Shown: piece after piece, positions 1 to 12,495 of the stretch
How positions within the stretch are numbered: the first letter of the stretch is position 1
Layout of the letters: each line of letters begins with the position of its first letter
DNA from: Welwitschia mirabilis
Taxonomy: Eukaryota > Gnetophyta > Gnetopsida > Welwitschiales
Reading direction: 5' to 3'
NCBI GenBank assembly: GCA_051453625.1
Contig: JBOZIK010000001.1
Location: forward strand, 175,293,212 to 175,357,211
Length of the DNA stretch: 64,000 bases
Translations under genes and position numbers: made by a program
Notes under the pieces: model-generated
The model's database searches: none
The model's input: only the letters and a program-made list of their open reading frames with translations
What the model was told of the DNA's origin: nothing

Positions 1-319
1 AAGACTCTGGTTCTTTTAAACTTGAGTAATCTTACAAGATGTGATGGTTACTATATAAGATCTCTTCCAACTTTCATAATCTAATGTTTAGTAAAGGGTA
101 TTACAGATGATGTTTAAAATATGGCAAGGTAAAGAAAGGCTACATTTATATTCTACATGGTTTATAATGGTTTTAAATAAGAATTTTACTATGTCAAGAG
201 ACTTATTATGTTAGATTATGCTAATGATATACAAATGGTCACTATAAGCATTAGTGATATATAATGTAAGTAAAATATTGCAAATGATAGATCTAAACAA
301 AGCAAGATAGTTTTTGTAT

Positions 320-700
320 AAAAATTTACATGATAGTTAGGTATGATAATAGTATTCTAAAAGCAACTGGAAGATAACCTAACTATTCTATTGCTAAGAC
401 TACTTTAAAATCAACTAATGATATGGAAAATGAAGTGCATTAAATATGTGAGTGAATTTCCTAATGGCATTTATCATTAAAAGTGGGATTCTTATAAAAT
501 TCAAGTACTTTCTTAAGGTATTAAATTCATTATCTTTCTTTAGTAGATAATTCCAGCCTCTAGTTTCAATTCTTACAACATAAAATAGAGAAAAAATATG
601 TAGAAAAAATTTAAAAATTCCTTCCTCAATGAAGGCATCTTGTATTCCATTCATTTTCTTTGAGAAAACATCACCAAGAAAAATAGAGAAAGAAGGAGGA
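320..700 (-). pseudogene. Conserved 3' ORF of Tat-type elements, copy F (function unknown)
   Basis: A minus-strand reading starts at the ATG at 654 and includes AFIEEGIF and WNYLLKKDNEF. The same two blocks occur in X-A (EGIFTYLL, WNYLLKKDDTYYF at about 16670-16790), and the first occurs in X-B (EEIFTYFL). After a frame disruption near 415 the reading reaches LSCKFLYKN, matching LSCKYLYKN in X-B. Three diverged copies keeping the same protein blocks suggest a real ORF of about 130 residues, downstream of protease and in sense. It lacks any reverse transcriptase, RNase H or integrase motif I know. The open frame can be extended upstream to 825, but homology starts near 654. Confidence 0.5.
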
Positions 701-3148
701 ATGATAAAGGGAGAAAGAAAGAAAGAGGAAGATAGTGTGAGAGATAAGTTAAGTTCAAAAAAATGTAATAAAATAGAGATTACAAGAAATAATTCATGAG
801 AGATGTGTAAAAAACTAAAAAACATGAGGTAAATGATATACCTATGCTCTAAAAAAGTTTCGAAAACATGTGAGAAAGATATAATAAGAGGTTACATGTG
901 GGATTCACATGAAAAATAATAATGGTACTAGCAGTGTCAAGAGATAGGACTTGCTAGAAAAGAAAAGCATGATTATGAAATAGGGAGTAGGTTAAGCACA
1001 ACATAGACAGGTCACTAGTCTTGTAGGGATGGTGGAAGGATAAAGAAGAGTGAAAGATTTCATAGATGGAAAGGCAAAGTTATATGAGTCTTATCAAAGG
1101 AAACACTATTGTGTTTATGAATGTGTTTTCTCATAAAACATCATGATAAAGAAAAATGCAATTTGGAAAGACAAATACAATCAATAAAAAACACATTAAT
1201 CCTAAATCAAAAAGATAAAAGACCTAAATTAATGATTAATTTTACTAAAAATTTTACAAATTCTATTTATATTTAAATGGATCACAATATCAAAAAATAA
1301 TATATCCTTTAAGTAAACTTATAAAAATCCAAAAATTAGTAAAAAAGTTTTAAATATACAAGTTAAAAAACATAATCACATAAGCATATCCAACTTATAT
1401 ATTTTCTTTCTAATTTTTACCTTTTTTAGAACCATACATGTTTCTTCTTTCAATCATTTGGATCAAATTGAGCACCTAGTATTCCAACATTTTCATCTAA
1501 TACAATTAAGCATATTTTTTCTTGAGGAAATTAGTACTACATTATGAGTGAGCATTTATAGCCTCTATATAGTTGAACATGTTATAAATAGATCATTATA
1601 GGTGCATTAGTAGCAAGTATCCATAGTTCTAATGTAATTAGCTAAATCCAATTAATTTATAGAAATGAAACGTGCTTTGGAAAAGAGATATTTTATTTAT
1701 TTTGATGTCTACTTATTATATTCGATGTTTTTATGTACATAAAAAGGATCATTGATTCATTAGACTAACCAAGAGAAATCTTGTCTCCATAAAATGCTTA
1801 AAAATAAAGAACATAATATGAAGGTAGATTCCAAATTTTTCCAAATGTGGAGACCTTAAATAAAACAAACCTTAATAAGATAACTTAAAAATAGGAAAAC
1901 GTTTTTTTTAAAACATATGTAAACTTAAAATTCTACATAACTTGTGCTAATAAGGTGATTACTTATTAATGGTTTATTTATTAATGTCCATCAATCATGA
2001 TAATCTAGTCTTAGAAATTCATGAATGGATGGTAAGGATGAATGATTTATGGACTTAATGAGATGATTAAATTAATGGTGATGCTTGGGATTATTAATAA
2101 GAAAAACATCCTTGGGGGATAATGAATTAGTTGCACTTAGTGAAGTGCTTCCAAAGGATGGGGTTTTAAAGGAGGGAAAGGTATAAGATTCAAAAATATT
2201 ATGGCTACAAGGCTTAAACCCTTAGTTATTTGAAAATACAGTAGGATGGATAACATTTTTAGGTGACAACTCTCCACATAATTGTAAAATCTTTAAGAGA
2301 GAATAATAAGTGTAAGAAAAAGAGTTTAGATGTTTAAAGTCAGTTTTGGTCCATCTTATGATGTGTTCATTATTGCAGTGTGAATTTATGCAATCTTTAA
2401 GTCCATAGGGAAAACCTGTAAATCATAATAGTTGTAGAACACACACACTAGTATAGATGAGAGTTAACCCGAATGTCATAATCCATTGAAGGCACTAGGT
2501 TAGAAGTTAGAAAATCAATTTCACAAAGTATTTTAGTATTTTTCTCTTTTAATAAATAAAATTAAATAATAATACTATGTAAGATGAATGATGATGAGAT
2601 GCAATGGATGAAATGCAAGTTAGATGAGTTCTATTTGGATTCTAATCCTCTTATCATAAGAACTAGTTCTTATAAGTTAGATCAATTAGGAAGAGTTTAT
2701 CACTTGTTCATAGCTAACATAAACTATAATATATATCCAACAGAATATGGATAATACAAGTATGAAATGAAATAAAGGAAATGTAATCCAAAACTAAAAC
2801 TAACAAGTCAATCTTAATAAGGGTTTCCCTTATGATTTAAATAAACTATAGAGCTTTCACCAAACCATAATCTACTTAAACCATAAAGGACATCTACAAA
2901 ATAGTATGGAAAAGAGTTTATGAATTAATCATCAATTTAACATCCATGTATAACAAAGTAGTAGCACCTCAATAGAGGATATTCAACCCAATACCAAGGT
3001 AATCGTTTCTCTATAGCTAATGGATGGATCTCTTGTTCTTCAATCTTTCATCACAAGAATATCTAATACAAAAGATGAAAAATAAAGTGAAGAAAAGGGA
3101 TGGAATTTATAGTTTTACATTAAAGTTCTAGAATTTTAACCCTAAGAG
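701..3148. other. Noncoding 3' part of element F with about 1 kb of extra sequence
   Basis: AT-rich and without a credible ORF. Around 1480-1560 (minus) it matches the X-A segment at 15716-15765, including GTAGTACTAA, which anchors it as the region between protease and 3' ORF. The spacing from protease to this anchor is about 2.2 kb here and 1.2 kb in X-A, so roughly 1 kb has been added, probably within 1990-3400. I recognise nothing in the added part apart from the fragment at 3149-3390. Confidence 0.4.
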
Positions 3149-3390
3149 TCAGAGAAGAAACTCTGATAACTCATATGGGCTACATGACCCCATTATAAAG
3201 ATAATTCTTCCATTCATACAAAAATAGGTGTTGTCCTGAGTTCCATGAAGATGACAATGGGGATGATACTCCTCAATAAAAGGTAATCCATTAGCTTCAA
3301 GTCTCATAATCAACTCTATAGATTCATTCAATGTAAGCAGTGCTATCATCCTCACTTACATGGGGATGACAAAGGGGACGACAGGACTCT
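3149..3390 (-). repeat. Fragment resembling the LTR of element C, with two split palindromes
   Basis: Read on the minus strand, this contains TCATCCCCATTGTCATC followed by a GGACAACA arm (about 3228-3268) and, at 3344-3384, TGTCGTCCCCTTTGTCATCC followed by GGATGATA. Both match the split palindrome that recurs through element C. The short open reading frame across it includes EEYHPHCHLHG, similar to KEDCCPHCHPH in the LTR of C. It could be an inserted LTR fragment, or a segment shared by both families. Confidence 0.45.
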
Positions 3391-3639
3391 CTTTCTTCTA
3401 GCATAAAGGAAAATAAGTCTTATACATAGTTAATATTTCCTTTAAGGCATGAAGTATAAAAATAAGTCTGAGATGCCTCCAAATATGCTAAGAAGTGCAT
3501 TTTTTAGTGAGAAGCCTATTAATTCTTCATAATCATCAAAATTACATCCAAACCTATATGAATGTCCTGAAAATATACTCAAAATCACTATCAAATTCCT
3601 ACAAATTGGTATCTCAATATTTGTAATTTTCTAATAATT

Positions 3640-4240
3640 TTCTAAAAGGTGAGTTTGAAAAATTATGATTAGTATAAGAAGAATAAGTATTTTATTTAAT
3701 AAGAGAAGGATCAAGATCATGAACTTCATAATGAAATCAACATTATTATTGTTCTCTATTAATTTCATAGTATTGAAAATATTTAAATCCATTACTAAGT
3801 TACTAAAGAAATTTTTATGTAACAATTTTTATAATTAATAAGATTGTTTAACACTACTACTAAAGAAATTTTTATGTAACAATTTTTATAATTAATAAGA
3901 TTATTTAACACTACTAGAAAAGGTCTACCTAAAATAACTAAAACTAGATTATACTTCATTTCTTTCATTTTTAAGATAATGAAATCTACTAGAAAGTAGC
4001 AATTATGTATTCAATTAATTACATCTTTAAAAATTCATAATGATAATTGCAATGAGTTATCTAATAATTACAATTAGATATTTTTAAGAACATTAAGGCT
4101 TAGTTCCTTGTAGATCTAGTAGGATAAAAGATTCATGCTTATTCTAGATCTAAGAAGGCTTATCTAAGATTCTTATCTCCAACTGTGATAGTGATTTTTG
4201 GACAACTAGGATGTTTATACTTGAGAGGTATTTAATCTTG
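3640..4240 (-). pseudogene. Tat/Athila-type aspartic protease, element F
   Basis: Read on the minus strand: CPKITITVGDKNLR, then FLDLE (decayed LDLGAS active site, near 4120), VILGRPFLVV, and NNLINYKNCYIKISL. Motif order and spacing are those of the retropepsin in Tat/Athila gypsy elements, where ILGRPFLATSNALI is typical. The active-site triplet is destroyed and several frames are needed. A 57-base tandem duplication lies inside the VV-LINYKN part. Confidence 0.7.
3802..3915. repeat. 57-bp tandem duplication inside the protease relic
   Basis: Two nearly identical copies, 3802-3858 and 3859-3915, begin ACTAAAGAAATTTTTATGTA. The period of 57 is 19 codons, so the minus-strand frame continues and LINYKNCYIKISL appears twice. 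The near-identity suggests a recent event compared with the decay around it. Confidence 0.9.
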
Positions 4241-5149
4241 TATAGCTATACTTATTTACTAGGATAAAAAAACCTTTTTATTAATATGAATCTTAATCTT
4301 AATTATACACATATATTTTAGAAATTTAGCATAAGAGAGGATTTATATAATTACACCTAACAGTGACATGTTGATTTTGACCTCCTTGAAAACCTCTAAG
4401 GCTTCTAATTATTTTGTTTTGATGTTCTTATTTTTAAATTGTTATGAAAATAATAGAGATTCTTGATAAATAGAAAAAGGTTTATCTAATATTTTATCTT
4501 CTCATTATTTTATTTGAGTGTTGCTTCTTCTTCAATTGCATTTTACTTAGCTTAACTATTTAACTCTTTGTAGCTTCTAAGATGAATGATCGTAGTTTTC
4601 CTAATCTAGCTGGGCTCTAATCCTTCTATGAATATAACTTCTTTTGGATTTGATTATGAGCTTATTATGATTTTACCATATTCTATTTAATTTAGAGAAG
4701 AGAGAATTTAGATTTGAATTTTTTGAAGTTGTTGGAAAATTTACTTATGATTATAGTTAGTTTGGGTTTGGGTTTCTCTAAATTTTTTCAAAGATTATTC
4801 TAATGGGATAGATGATGAGGGTTGTTCATTTAATAATTATTAAAACTATTTTATTAATTAGTTAACATGATTATTATCATGAAAATTACTTTATTCCTAA
4901 GAAATATTAAAATGGTTCCTTCCTTTCAGATTATAAGTATTTATATACAAATCATTCTTAGCACTCTACCACTAGTATTCTATGGTGTTTGATTATTTAT
5001 TTATAATATTTTGAAAGATGGATATATAGGAAAACTTAATTGTTCCATGAGAATATAGATGAGAAATAAGGCATTTGAGTGTGGAGGTTAATGGTTTGGA
5101 TGAGGTGGAAAGGAGTGCTACTCTTCTTAATAGTTCATTTACTTGATTG
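4241..5149 (-). other. Gag-protease linker region of element F, no clear reading
   Basis: By position this should be the C-terminal half of gag and the region before protease. I could not read a continuous protein or a zinc knuckle here. It is AT-rich with many stops on both strands. Confidence 0.3.
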
Positions 5150-5480
5150 TTAATGTTAAAACTATTTATAACTTTGAAAACACTAATGGCTCTAATAGAT
5201 GACTAGGATCTACATGATTCAATTAATTTATCCTAGTTCCTAGAGATTTTAGCTACTATTTCAAGGTAATCCTAAACTTCATCTAGTGGAAGATTTAGGA
5301 AACTACCTCTACTCATCATTTTAACTAGTTTTCTATTATTGGTTGAGAATTCATCCTAAAAGAAACTGATTTCTCTATTTGGATTAAATCCATTTTAAGT
5401 CCTTAAATATCTCTAAGGCTTATCAAAAAATTTCATGATCTTTTTATTGATAGCTTGTAGTATCTCATCTTAAAGTATTG
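5150..5480 (-). pseudogene. Gag fragment, Tat/Athila type, element F
   Basis: The minus-strand reading includes RKLVKMMSRGSFLNLPLDEV, then DYLEIVAKISRN. This resembles the Tat/Athila gag block in which a glycine-containing FLN motif precedes a DE.WDYLE..A segment and a Trp. Stops interrupt it at likely Trp and Gln codons. Gag assembles the cytoplasmic particle in which reverse transcription occurs; this copy cannot function. Confidence 0.6.
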
Positions 5481-6889
5481 GTTTTATGATTTAAAAAGAA
5501 TTTTAAAATGAATTTTAAAATGAATGATTTATTTAAATTATACCAAATTATAATGGATAAGTATTTAAGGATATAGACCCAAGATTTATCCTTTTATTCC
5601 AAGAGGAACGAAAAAAGGATGAGTCTAATGGTGTCATAGGTATTAGGGCACAGATATAGGATAGATAACATACATTCAAATTATTTAAAATGGAGGTCAG
5701 AGTCTTTTAATTCTAAGATATAAAAATGAGGGAATAAATAGATTATGGTGGGCTCAAAATCTAATCTATTTCTATTAGTGATTATACTATGCATGAAAGG
5801 ATACCCAAGCATTAGGATTATAAAAAATCATATAAGGTTTGATTAGGAGGGTTATTGGGTCAATTTTGCAATGTCTGGTGGCCAATATTTTGGGCTATTT
5901 CTTGACTAAGTTAGTAGGCATGTAGGTTGTCTAATAATTATTAATTTAATAAAGGTATATTATTATTAAAGAGGAATTGAAAACTAGATTAAAAATTTGG
6001 GTTTGATTTTTGGAGATTAAAAGCTCATTCTTAATAAAAATAATCATGAGGTTAGTTTCTAAATGGCATTCTCTATTCTTCATTACTTTTAATGTTAAAA
6101 TCCATATTTTTGTTGCAAGAGGATTTTAAATAAATAACCTAATTCATCTTAAATACAATGTATATAAGTTTCAAAAAGTTTATAGAAAAGACTTAGATGA
6201 TAAACAATTTTCTAATGGTACACAAAGGATTCTGTTAAATTTACAGAACATTTTATCCATGAAGGCTAGCAAATCTAGTCAAGATAGTAGTATTAGTTTA
6301 CTTGTAAGTTATGATTTAGGAAAAAAAATTCAAATATCTATAGGGTTCATGTAAAATGTTTAGTATTATAGATTACTAAAAAATTTGATATAAAATAAAA
6401 ACAACCAAAAAACTTAAAATAAAACCTATGAAAAATAAATCCTAAATCTTTTTTATTTTAGAGATTTTATTAGATAATGTAAAAATAGAGCATTAAAAAA
6501 AACTAATTTTTGAAATGAAAACTATAAACAACAAAAATAAAACATATAAAATAAATTTTTAATTTACCTATTTACCTTTTAATATCCTTGTTTTGATTGT
6601 CATCAATAGAAAAATCATTATACTTATAACATGAAATATAAGATATGAAACTATTTTTTAGATTAAAGTGAAAAAAAAACCTCAAAATTGGTCTAGCTCA
6701 TGTATAATTAGAAATTAAATAGTACCTACCATTGAAAAGAAAGAAAATTAAACAAATACTCAAAAGAAAAAGAAATAAATTAATGTTTACTCAAAAAGAA
6801 CCAATACCAACCACTGCAAAACTAAAAAATAGACTAAAAAATTTCTAAGAAAGAAAATTTTTTCTTCTTTTGAAAAGGTACCTTGCTAA
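5481..6889 (-). other. 5' leader and N-terminal gag region of element F
   Basis: Expected to hold the untranslated leader and start of gag. No reliable protein reading was found. It has many poly-A and poly-T runs, such as around 6470-6550 and 6660-6690. Confidence 0.3.
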
Positions 6890-6912
6890 TATCCCTTGCA
6901 GTAGCATCAAAA
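6890..6912 (-). other. Primer-binding site of element F (tRNA-Asp-like type)
   Basis: The minus strand reads TTTTGATGCTACTGCAAGGG. This aligns with the Tat/Athila primer site TGGCGCCGTTGCCGGGGA after several G-to-A and C-to-T changes. It is followed by a TAxCAxGGTACC-like stretch as at 63745 and 20801. It fixes the F orientation and its 5' LTR end. Confidence 0.6.
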
Positions 6913-8200
6913 CCTATTTTTAGCTAAATTGTATTATTCATTATAGTAAATGTGAACTTTAATAAAACCCTATAAGCACCCAGTATCATTCTTCCATAGT
7001 GATATGGAGGTATACTTTATAGAAGTAATATAATAATTTCAAACTTGAAATGAAATAAACACCCCAACCCCATCAAATTAGGAAAAAAAAAGTTTTGAGA
7101 ATTTTTAAAACTTTAATTAGTAAGGTAGGAAAATGAACAAGCTCCAAAGATCTAGCTTAGCTTATTTAATAGCACATATTCACTTCCAATGATATTATGT
7201 AATTCCTCAAATATAAGCTCAAATTATCAGCTCATGATGGCTCAAGTGTGATGACTTAATCTTATTTACCACATAAGTATTATGAATTTAATAGTCACTT
7301 TAGTATTTTATAGTCCTTCATGAACATAAAAAGTAAGGAAAAATATACTTAATATCTATAACATAATAATGATAATAACTAATAAGTTAACTTTAGAAAA
7401 TTTTCTTAGTTTAAAAGATCTTGATAATGTAGTTTCATATAAGAAATAAAAGAATCATGTTAACATGCATTAAAAATTGAAGAATGAAAAATTAAAGAAT
7501 AGATAACTTATTTTTATATTAAGTTAGGAAATACATTACATCAGAGGAAAATAAAGCTAAAATAGACTCTTTGAATTAGCCTTATAACAAATCCGCTCCT
7601 AAGGTAGGTGATTAGAAAGTTATGTAAACTTGATTCTCTAAGTATTCCCACTCTATTTACTATTTAAAGGATCATTTATGATGAGGGATTAAGACATTTT
7701 TAATAGATGAATAAAGGCCTAGGTATATTTGACTTATAGTAGTTAATGATAGTTACAATTAAAAGGGTTAGGATTTTGGGTAGTTACATTAGAGGAGGTT
7801 ACAAATTTCATTATGTAGCTTTAAGTGGAATTCCTTATCTTCTCATGAAAAAGAGGTGATGACATGACCTTTAAATGATGATTATGTTATTACTAGATGC
7901 TATGTCATGTGTCCTCCACATCATTATACTCATCACTTTCACATGTCACTACAATGCATCATTTTGCACCTCCTTCACATTTCATCCAAGTTAATAGTTA
8001 TATCTGATTTAATTTCTAACTAAGACAATAAGTGGAATGTAATGCATTTTATATAAAATTGTTAGAAAATAGATTTTAATCAATTACACTTCAAAATACT
8101 TATGGAATTAGTGATATAGATAATAATGCCATGTTTTTTAATGAATTTCCTTCATTTTTTAGTATGTCTTTTAAAAGATAGGAATTAATCTCAATTTTTT
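6913..8200 (-). repeat. Probable 5' LTR of element F (outer end uncertain)
   Basis: This lies directly upstream (minus sense) of the primer site, where the LTR must be. The segment ATTCTTCCATAG near 6990 matches the LTR of X-A at about 20640, but most of the sequence differs. No second copy is in the window, so the boundary near 8200 is inferred only from an X-like LTR length. Confidence 0.35.
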
Positions 8201-8419
8201 TGGGAAAGTTCATAATTTCATAAAAATATGATAAAGAGGGTAGAAGACATAATTTTATGATAAAACCACTATTTTAATGTCTTCATTTAAGCTAAATTAA
8301 TTAAATATACATGGTTATAATGTTACTTTTTCATGTTAACATTGATTCATAAAAACAAACTTGCATTTATTATGTTAACTTGATCTACTATTATTTGAAA
8401 GAATCTTGTTCATGTAGTT
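8201..8419. other. Unassigned AT-rich spacer between F and G
   Basis: No ORF, repeat or motif recognised. Confidence 0.3.
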
Positions 8420-10560
8420 ATATTATATCACTATATGATAGTTAAAAAGTTGAATAATATGACTTTTGATATGCTTGGTAAAGATCTTGTTTCAACTAAA
8501 GCTTAGTTTAACTTAATGGGATCTTCTTCCTCTAATGCTAGATTTAAAGTTTCTTATTCTTATAATCATCTTCATCAAATTAGATAGTTGACTAATAAAT
8601 CCCATCTATAAAATTAGTTACATCATGATCAGTGTGAGACTTCAAAGAAACAATAAAACAAGAATCTCAATTAAATTCTGTAAAATAAGAAGCAAGTTTA
8701 AAATACTACCACTATTAAAAAGAATAAATATTTATGCTCATAATGTTAAAGACAAGATCATACATAGACTTCCATAGGATTTCTTCGGATAAAATCTACA
8801 CTTAAGGCTAATGTAGTTACTAAGGAATTTAATTTTCTTAATGGTGCTAAAAACTTTGAATTAAATATATTTTTTCAAAAATTTGAATTTATTGATATGA
8901 GTGACTACATACCTCATGATGAGTCCTGGATTCTTAACAGAGGTGCAAATCATTACATGACTTGTCGATGTAATTATTTTAATGGCATTATTAAATCACT
9001 AAGTCAGGTTTATCTAGTAGATAGAATTATAAGCCCTTTAGAAGGATATGATTTGATTACCCTTGACTTGACATCACTCTCTTTATAAACCATTACACAT
9101 GTTTTGTATGTCCCTTATTTAAGGTTGAATCTTATATTACTATCCACTTTAGTGTGAGAAGGTCTCTCTACTTCCATGAAAAATCACTCAAGGCTATTTA
9201 TAAAGATGATTAACAATTAATTATAAAATGCTACATGAATGAAAAAATCATTCATCTTCATGATTATGTCAAGATATGGGAGATTAGCTACATAGTTTTA
9301 CAAGATGAGATTTTTGTCTTACTACTATGGCATCCTTAAGTAAGACATCCTACTTCTTATTTAATGAATGTAATGTATGAGAATAAACATTGAATTATTC
9401 CATTCATTCAAAGGAATTTTCTTTAGTGTAAAGCATGTATTATAGGCCAATAAACTAGATAGTAATTTGTATTAAGTAAATAGCATGTAAGAAAAATATT
9501 TTGCTTATTTACAATGATCTATGTGGACTTATGTCACTTTCCACTCTTCATAGGTTTTATAACTTTATCACCTTTATTGATGACTATTCTGAATAACTTA
9601 GGTATACTTTATTAAATCTTAGCAGAGGACTTTAGATATTTTGAAGAATTTCAAAACTAAAGTAAAAAAAGAAAGTTAATTATTGGATTAAAAGTTTCCA
9701 CTTAAATAATGGTGTTGATTACATATCTATTAAGTTTAATGACTTTTGCAATTCTAAATATATTTAACATTTGAATACCTACACATGAACACACAAAAAA
9801 AAAAAAAAAAAGAAAAAAGAAAAAAAAGAAAGAAAGAAATTAGTAAGTGATTAAATTAGACTATCATGGATATGACATGTTCTATGATATATTTTAGTAA
9901 GTGTAAGATCTATCTTTAATGAAGTAGTAAATACAATAGCACATATTCATAATTGCATTAGTCAATATACTAAAAATGCCTTATCTTCAACTAAGAATTG
10001 GTATCAATACAAGCCAAAATTAAACCATTTTCATGTTTTTAATTACAAGCACTATGTTCATATTCTAACTAAACATTTTGGCAAATTTAACACATGCTCC
10101 AATCAATATATTTTTAAGACATCCAACTAACAAAAGGGTTATCAAGTATATCTCCCAAAGCATTATGAGATAATTATTTCTCATGAGGCCATCTTTTTCA
10201 AGACTTTAAACAATAATTATTAGCTTCATCTTTAAAGCTTTTTCATTTCTATAATCCATTGATTATATTACATGCTCATGTCCTACAGTTTAGGGGCAAG
10301 ATATAGCAACCAGTAATGATTTAGTTTCTTCTATAGGTGTGTCTACTTTGCAACCTATAGGAATTAAGCAATTTTGTACTCCTAGCATACTTAATCATAG
10401 TTCTAGTAGTAATCTAGTATGTTCTCCAACTAAAAAAGCTGATACTACCCAAAGACAACATCGATATAATTGGTTATAGTCTACTCTTCAAGATGTTCAT
10501 GATGATGAAAAAGGTAAAAGTAAAATTAGACATGACTTGCATCTAACTCATGATGATGAT
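8420..10560 (+). pseudogene. Ty1/copia relic G: gag end, protease, pre-integrase and integrase
   Basis: In order: the protease entry SWILNRGANHYMTC (8930-8965; family form WILDSGANHHMTC, with catalytic Asp-Ser changed to Asn-Arg), then HVLYVPYLRLNL (9093-9128), pre-integrase pieces near 9330-9460, and the integrase core. The integrase shows YNDLCGLMSL, then FITFIDDYS (9520-9590), LNNGVDYISIKFNDFCNSK (second catalytic Asp block, 9700-9765), and past an A-rich tract WYQYKPKLNHF and FLRHPTNKRVIKYIS (10000-10160). No reverse transcriptase follows, so pol is cut after integrase. G is the same strand as H downstream but has a different protein character. Confidence 0.75.
9786..9839. repeat. A-rich / GAAA low-complexity tract inside the G integrase
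   Basis: A run of about 18 A followed by GAAAAAAG and GAAAG units. It sits between HLNTYT and the later integrase text, where copia integrases have a Pro-Gln-Gln-Asn-Gly block, and replaces that block. Confidence 0.85.
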
Positions 10561-11180
10561 GAGGAGATTTACTTAACCTTTGTTCTTTGAAAGACATCAT
10601 TTTACAGAATTAGTGGGTTTAAGTTATAAAAGAAAAGTACTAGCACTTATATAAAATAGTACATGGTAGTCAGACTATAAGATTAAGGAACTTATATAGC
10701 ATAATGTTATTACACCACTACAACACCTAATCATAAAACAAACAACTGATACTCAAATAAAGATACTTATTTAGAAGAAGTTTTAGTGCTTTAAGTCCAA
10801 AATTAGATTGATAATGAGTTGATTTAAATTTATTTTTTTAATATATTATGGGCTTTATGATTTTAATCTTGATCTTAGTACTATAGGATGTGTAGTGCAA
10901 TCTTGGCTATTACTATGAGATGCATAGTATTGTTTTGGCCTAGCATTATGAGATTTTTATTCCAATAAAGTACTTATTTAATAAAGTAGTTCTCTCACAT
11001 AACAACTTCTTTAAGGAGGTTTTATTTTAGGCTACATTCCTAAGGTTTTCCTCTTGGTACTCTAGTTTTATCTTAGAAGAGTGTGTATTCTAATGTTGAG
11101 TAAGGAATTACTAATATCTATATATACACCATGATCCTATGTATAGGGATACATGAAAATCCTAGTAAAACCATAATGCT
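10561..11180. other. Unassigned stretch after copia G
   Basis: AT-rich, with stops in all frames. No LTR repeat of G was found here. Confidence 0.3.
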
Positions 11181-11432
11181 ATGCTTGCCTTTAGAATTAA
11201 GATCTTCTTTATAATAAGTGATGAAGAATATTTTGGTGAAATTAACATTTTTAGGGAAATTTTGCTCATGTTTCTATCTCTTCTCTTTTTTAAAAAATCT
11301 TTTCTTTTAACCTCTAATACATTAATCCATTATAGAAATGGTCTTATGAAAATATCTTTTAGATGTGAAAGAATACATGTTTCAATGTTGTTTAAATTCC
11401 TCCTATTATTTACAAAGTTGAGTGAAAACTAA
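11181..11432 (+). pseudogene. Tat/Athila protease fragment
   Basis: An 83-codon open frame contains KKSFLLTSNTLIHYRNGLMK, matching the end of the Tat/Athila protease (RPFLATSNALI-type) and the X-A copy at 14460-14530 (ATSNALINYKNGLMNIS). The active-site part is missing. It ends about 15 bases before the LTR of copia H, so H probably inserted into, or joined, an older Tat element. Confidence 0.5.
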
Positions 11433-11446
11433 AAAACTTAAAGTCG

Positions 11447-12431
11447 TGTCAAACAGAACATTTGAGATTTATTATAGAATGTCTAACCCTATATGTGATA
11501 ATTTGTATGAGGACATCCAAGTTCTAACACTAGAACATTTAACCTTATTTGTGAGAAATATGTATGAGGATGTCTACAAAGTTAACCAGGACATCTAGAT
11601 CTATTCAAGGGAAAAATGTATGGAGATGTCTAGAGTTTGTAATGGGATGTTAAATTCTATATTTGATCCTTATTATTAGGACATAAATATTTTAAACAAG
11701 AACATTTGAGCTATCTCATAGTTTTAACATGGATCATATATTACAATTAGGACATGTGAAGATAAAGATGGGAATGTACAAGAAAGTAAACATTAGAGTA
11801 GAAACGTAGCTATTAAAGTTATTAGAAAATGATTTTTTAAAAGCTAAGGACTTCAAGTTTGAGACTCTAATAGCTAGTTTTTGTAACTCTTTATAAAAGG
11901 TTGAATAATTATTATTGTAATCACTTACTTCTAAATGAATCTGTGAGTTAAAATCTGATGTAATCTTTTCATTTGTACTACACTATAATATCTATTACAT
12001 GTAGAGACATTGATTTTACTTGATGATGTACTATGGTAAATGCATTCTTACCATTAAATCCTCTCTAATTCAAATCTTGTAGTTTCTCATTGGAGTAAGC
12101 TTTATGACGTTTGATGAAGGGTGTTGAATTTGACCCTTGGTAAAGGGTATTATAAGCTACTCTTGGTGAAGGATGTTCTAAGACAATTAGAAGGCTGAAA
12201 GCACATTACTGCCTCATAAGAGTGGAGTAGAAAAGGATTTCCAAACCACTATAAATCTAGTGCATGTTATTGTTTTATCACTTTACTTATTTTCCTTTTA
12301 CTATAGTAATCTTATGTACTTAATCATATTTCTAATTTAAATTTTAAATTAATTGATTTATTGGGATTTAAAAATAATTTTTATAAACACCCTATTCATC
12401 TCCCCTTCTATGATGCCTAATAATTTTAACA
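11447..12431 (+). repeat. LTR of copia element H
   Basis: The segment begins TGTCAAACAG and ends TTTTAACA immediately before an initiator-Met primer site, giving the TG...CA termini of an LTR of about 985 bases. It contains GACATCT/GATGTCT direct repeats and a 3' half with GAAGG and CACTATAAATCTAG near 12250. A TATAAAT at about 12251 may be the promoter. The second LTR of H is not in the window. Confidence 0.65.
11480..11640 (+). repeat. Three degenerate ~55-bp direct repeats in the H LTR
   Basis: Units near 11483, 11541 and 11590 share a TGTATG(A)GGAxxTCTA-type core after a CTAxxCCTATxTGTGA-type arm. These resemble U3 tandem repeats common in copia LTRs and may once have been enhancer repeats. 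Confidence 0.55.
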
Positions 12432-12446
12432 ATTGCTATCAGAGCC
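12432..12446 (+). other. Primer-binding site of copia H (initiator tRNA-Met)
   Basis: The site reads ATTGCTATCAGAGCC, one mismatch from the standard TGGTATCAGAGCC complement of plant initiator tRNA-Met. It lies immediately after the LTR end. Confidence 0.85.
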
Positions 12447-12495
12447 TAATGCTCTAGATGTTTACTCTTTTAGTATTCTTTCAAGTATAGGTTTG

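Larger units (their letters stand above)
1..8200 (-). mobile_element. Element F: decayed Ty3/gypsy Tat/Athila-type retrotransposon, 3' end outside window
   Basis: Read on the minus strand, the order is probable 5' LTR (about 8200-6913), primer-binding site (6890-6912), gag (recognised at 5480-5150), protease (4240-3640), a noncoding stretch, and a conserved 3' ORF (700-320). The 3' LTR would lie left of base 1. The order and motifs match the plus-strand X units, but the LTR differs, so F looks like a sister subfamily. No reverse transcriptase or integrase is visible between protease and the 3' ORF. F is about 1 kb longer than X-A between protease and 3' ORF, and part of the excess is a piece resembling the LTR of element C (3149-3390). 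The outer boundary near 8200 is a guess. Confidence 0.62.

Noticed and set aside
415-825. 136-codon minus-strand ORF as an independent host gene
   Set aside because: Its middle is homologous to the 3' ORF of X; the hydrophobic N-terminal extension upstream of 654 has no support in the other copies.
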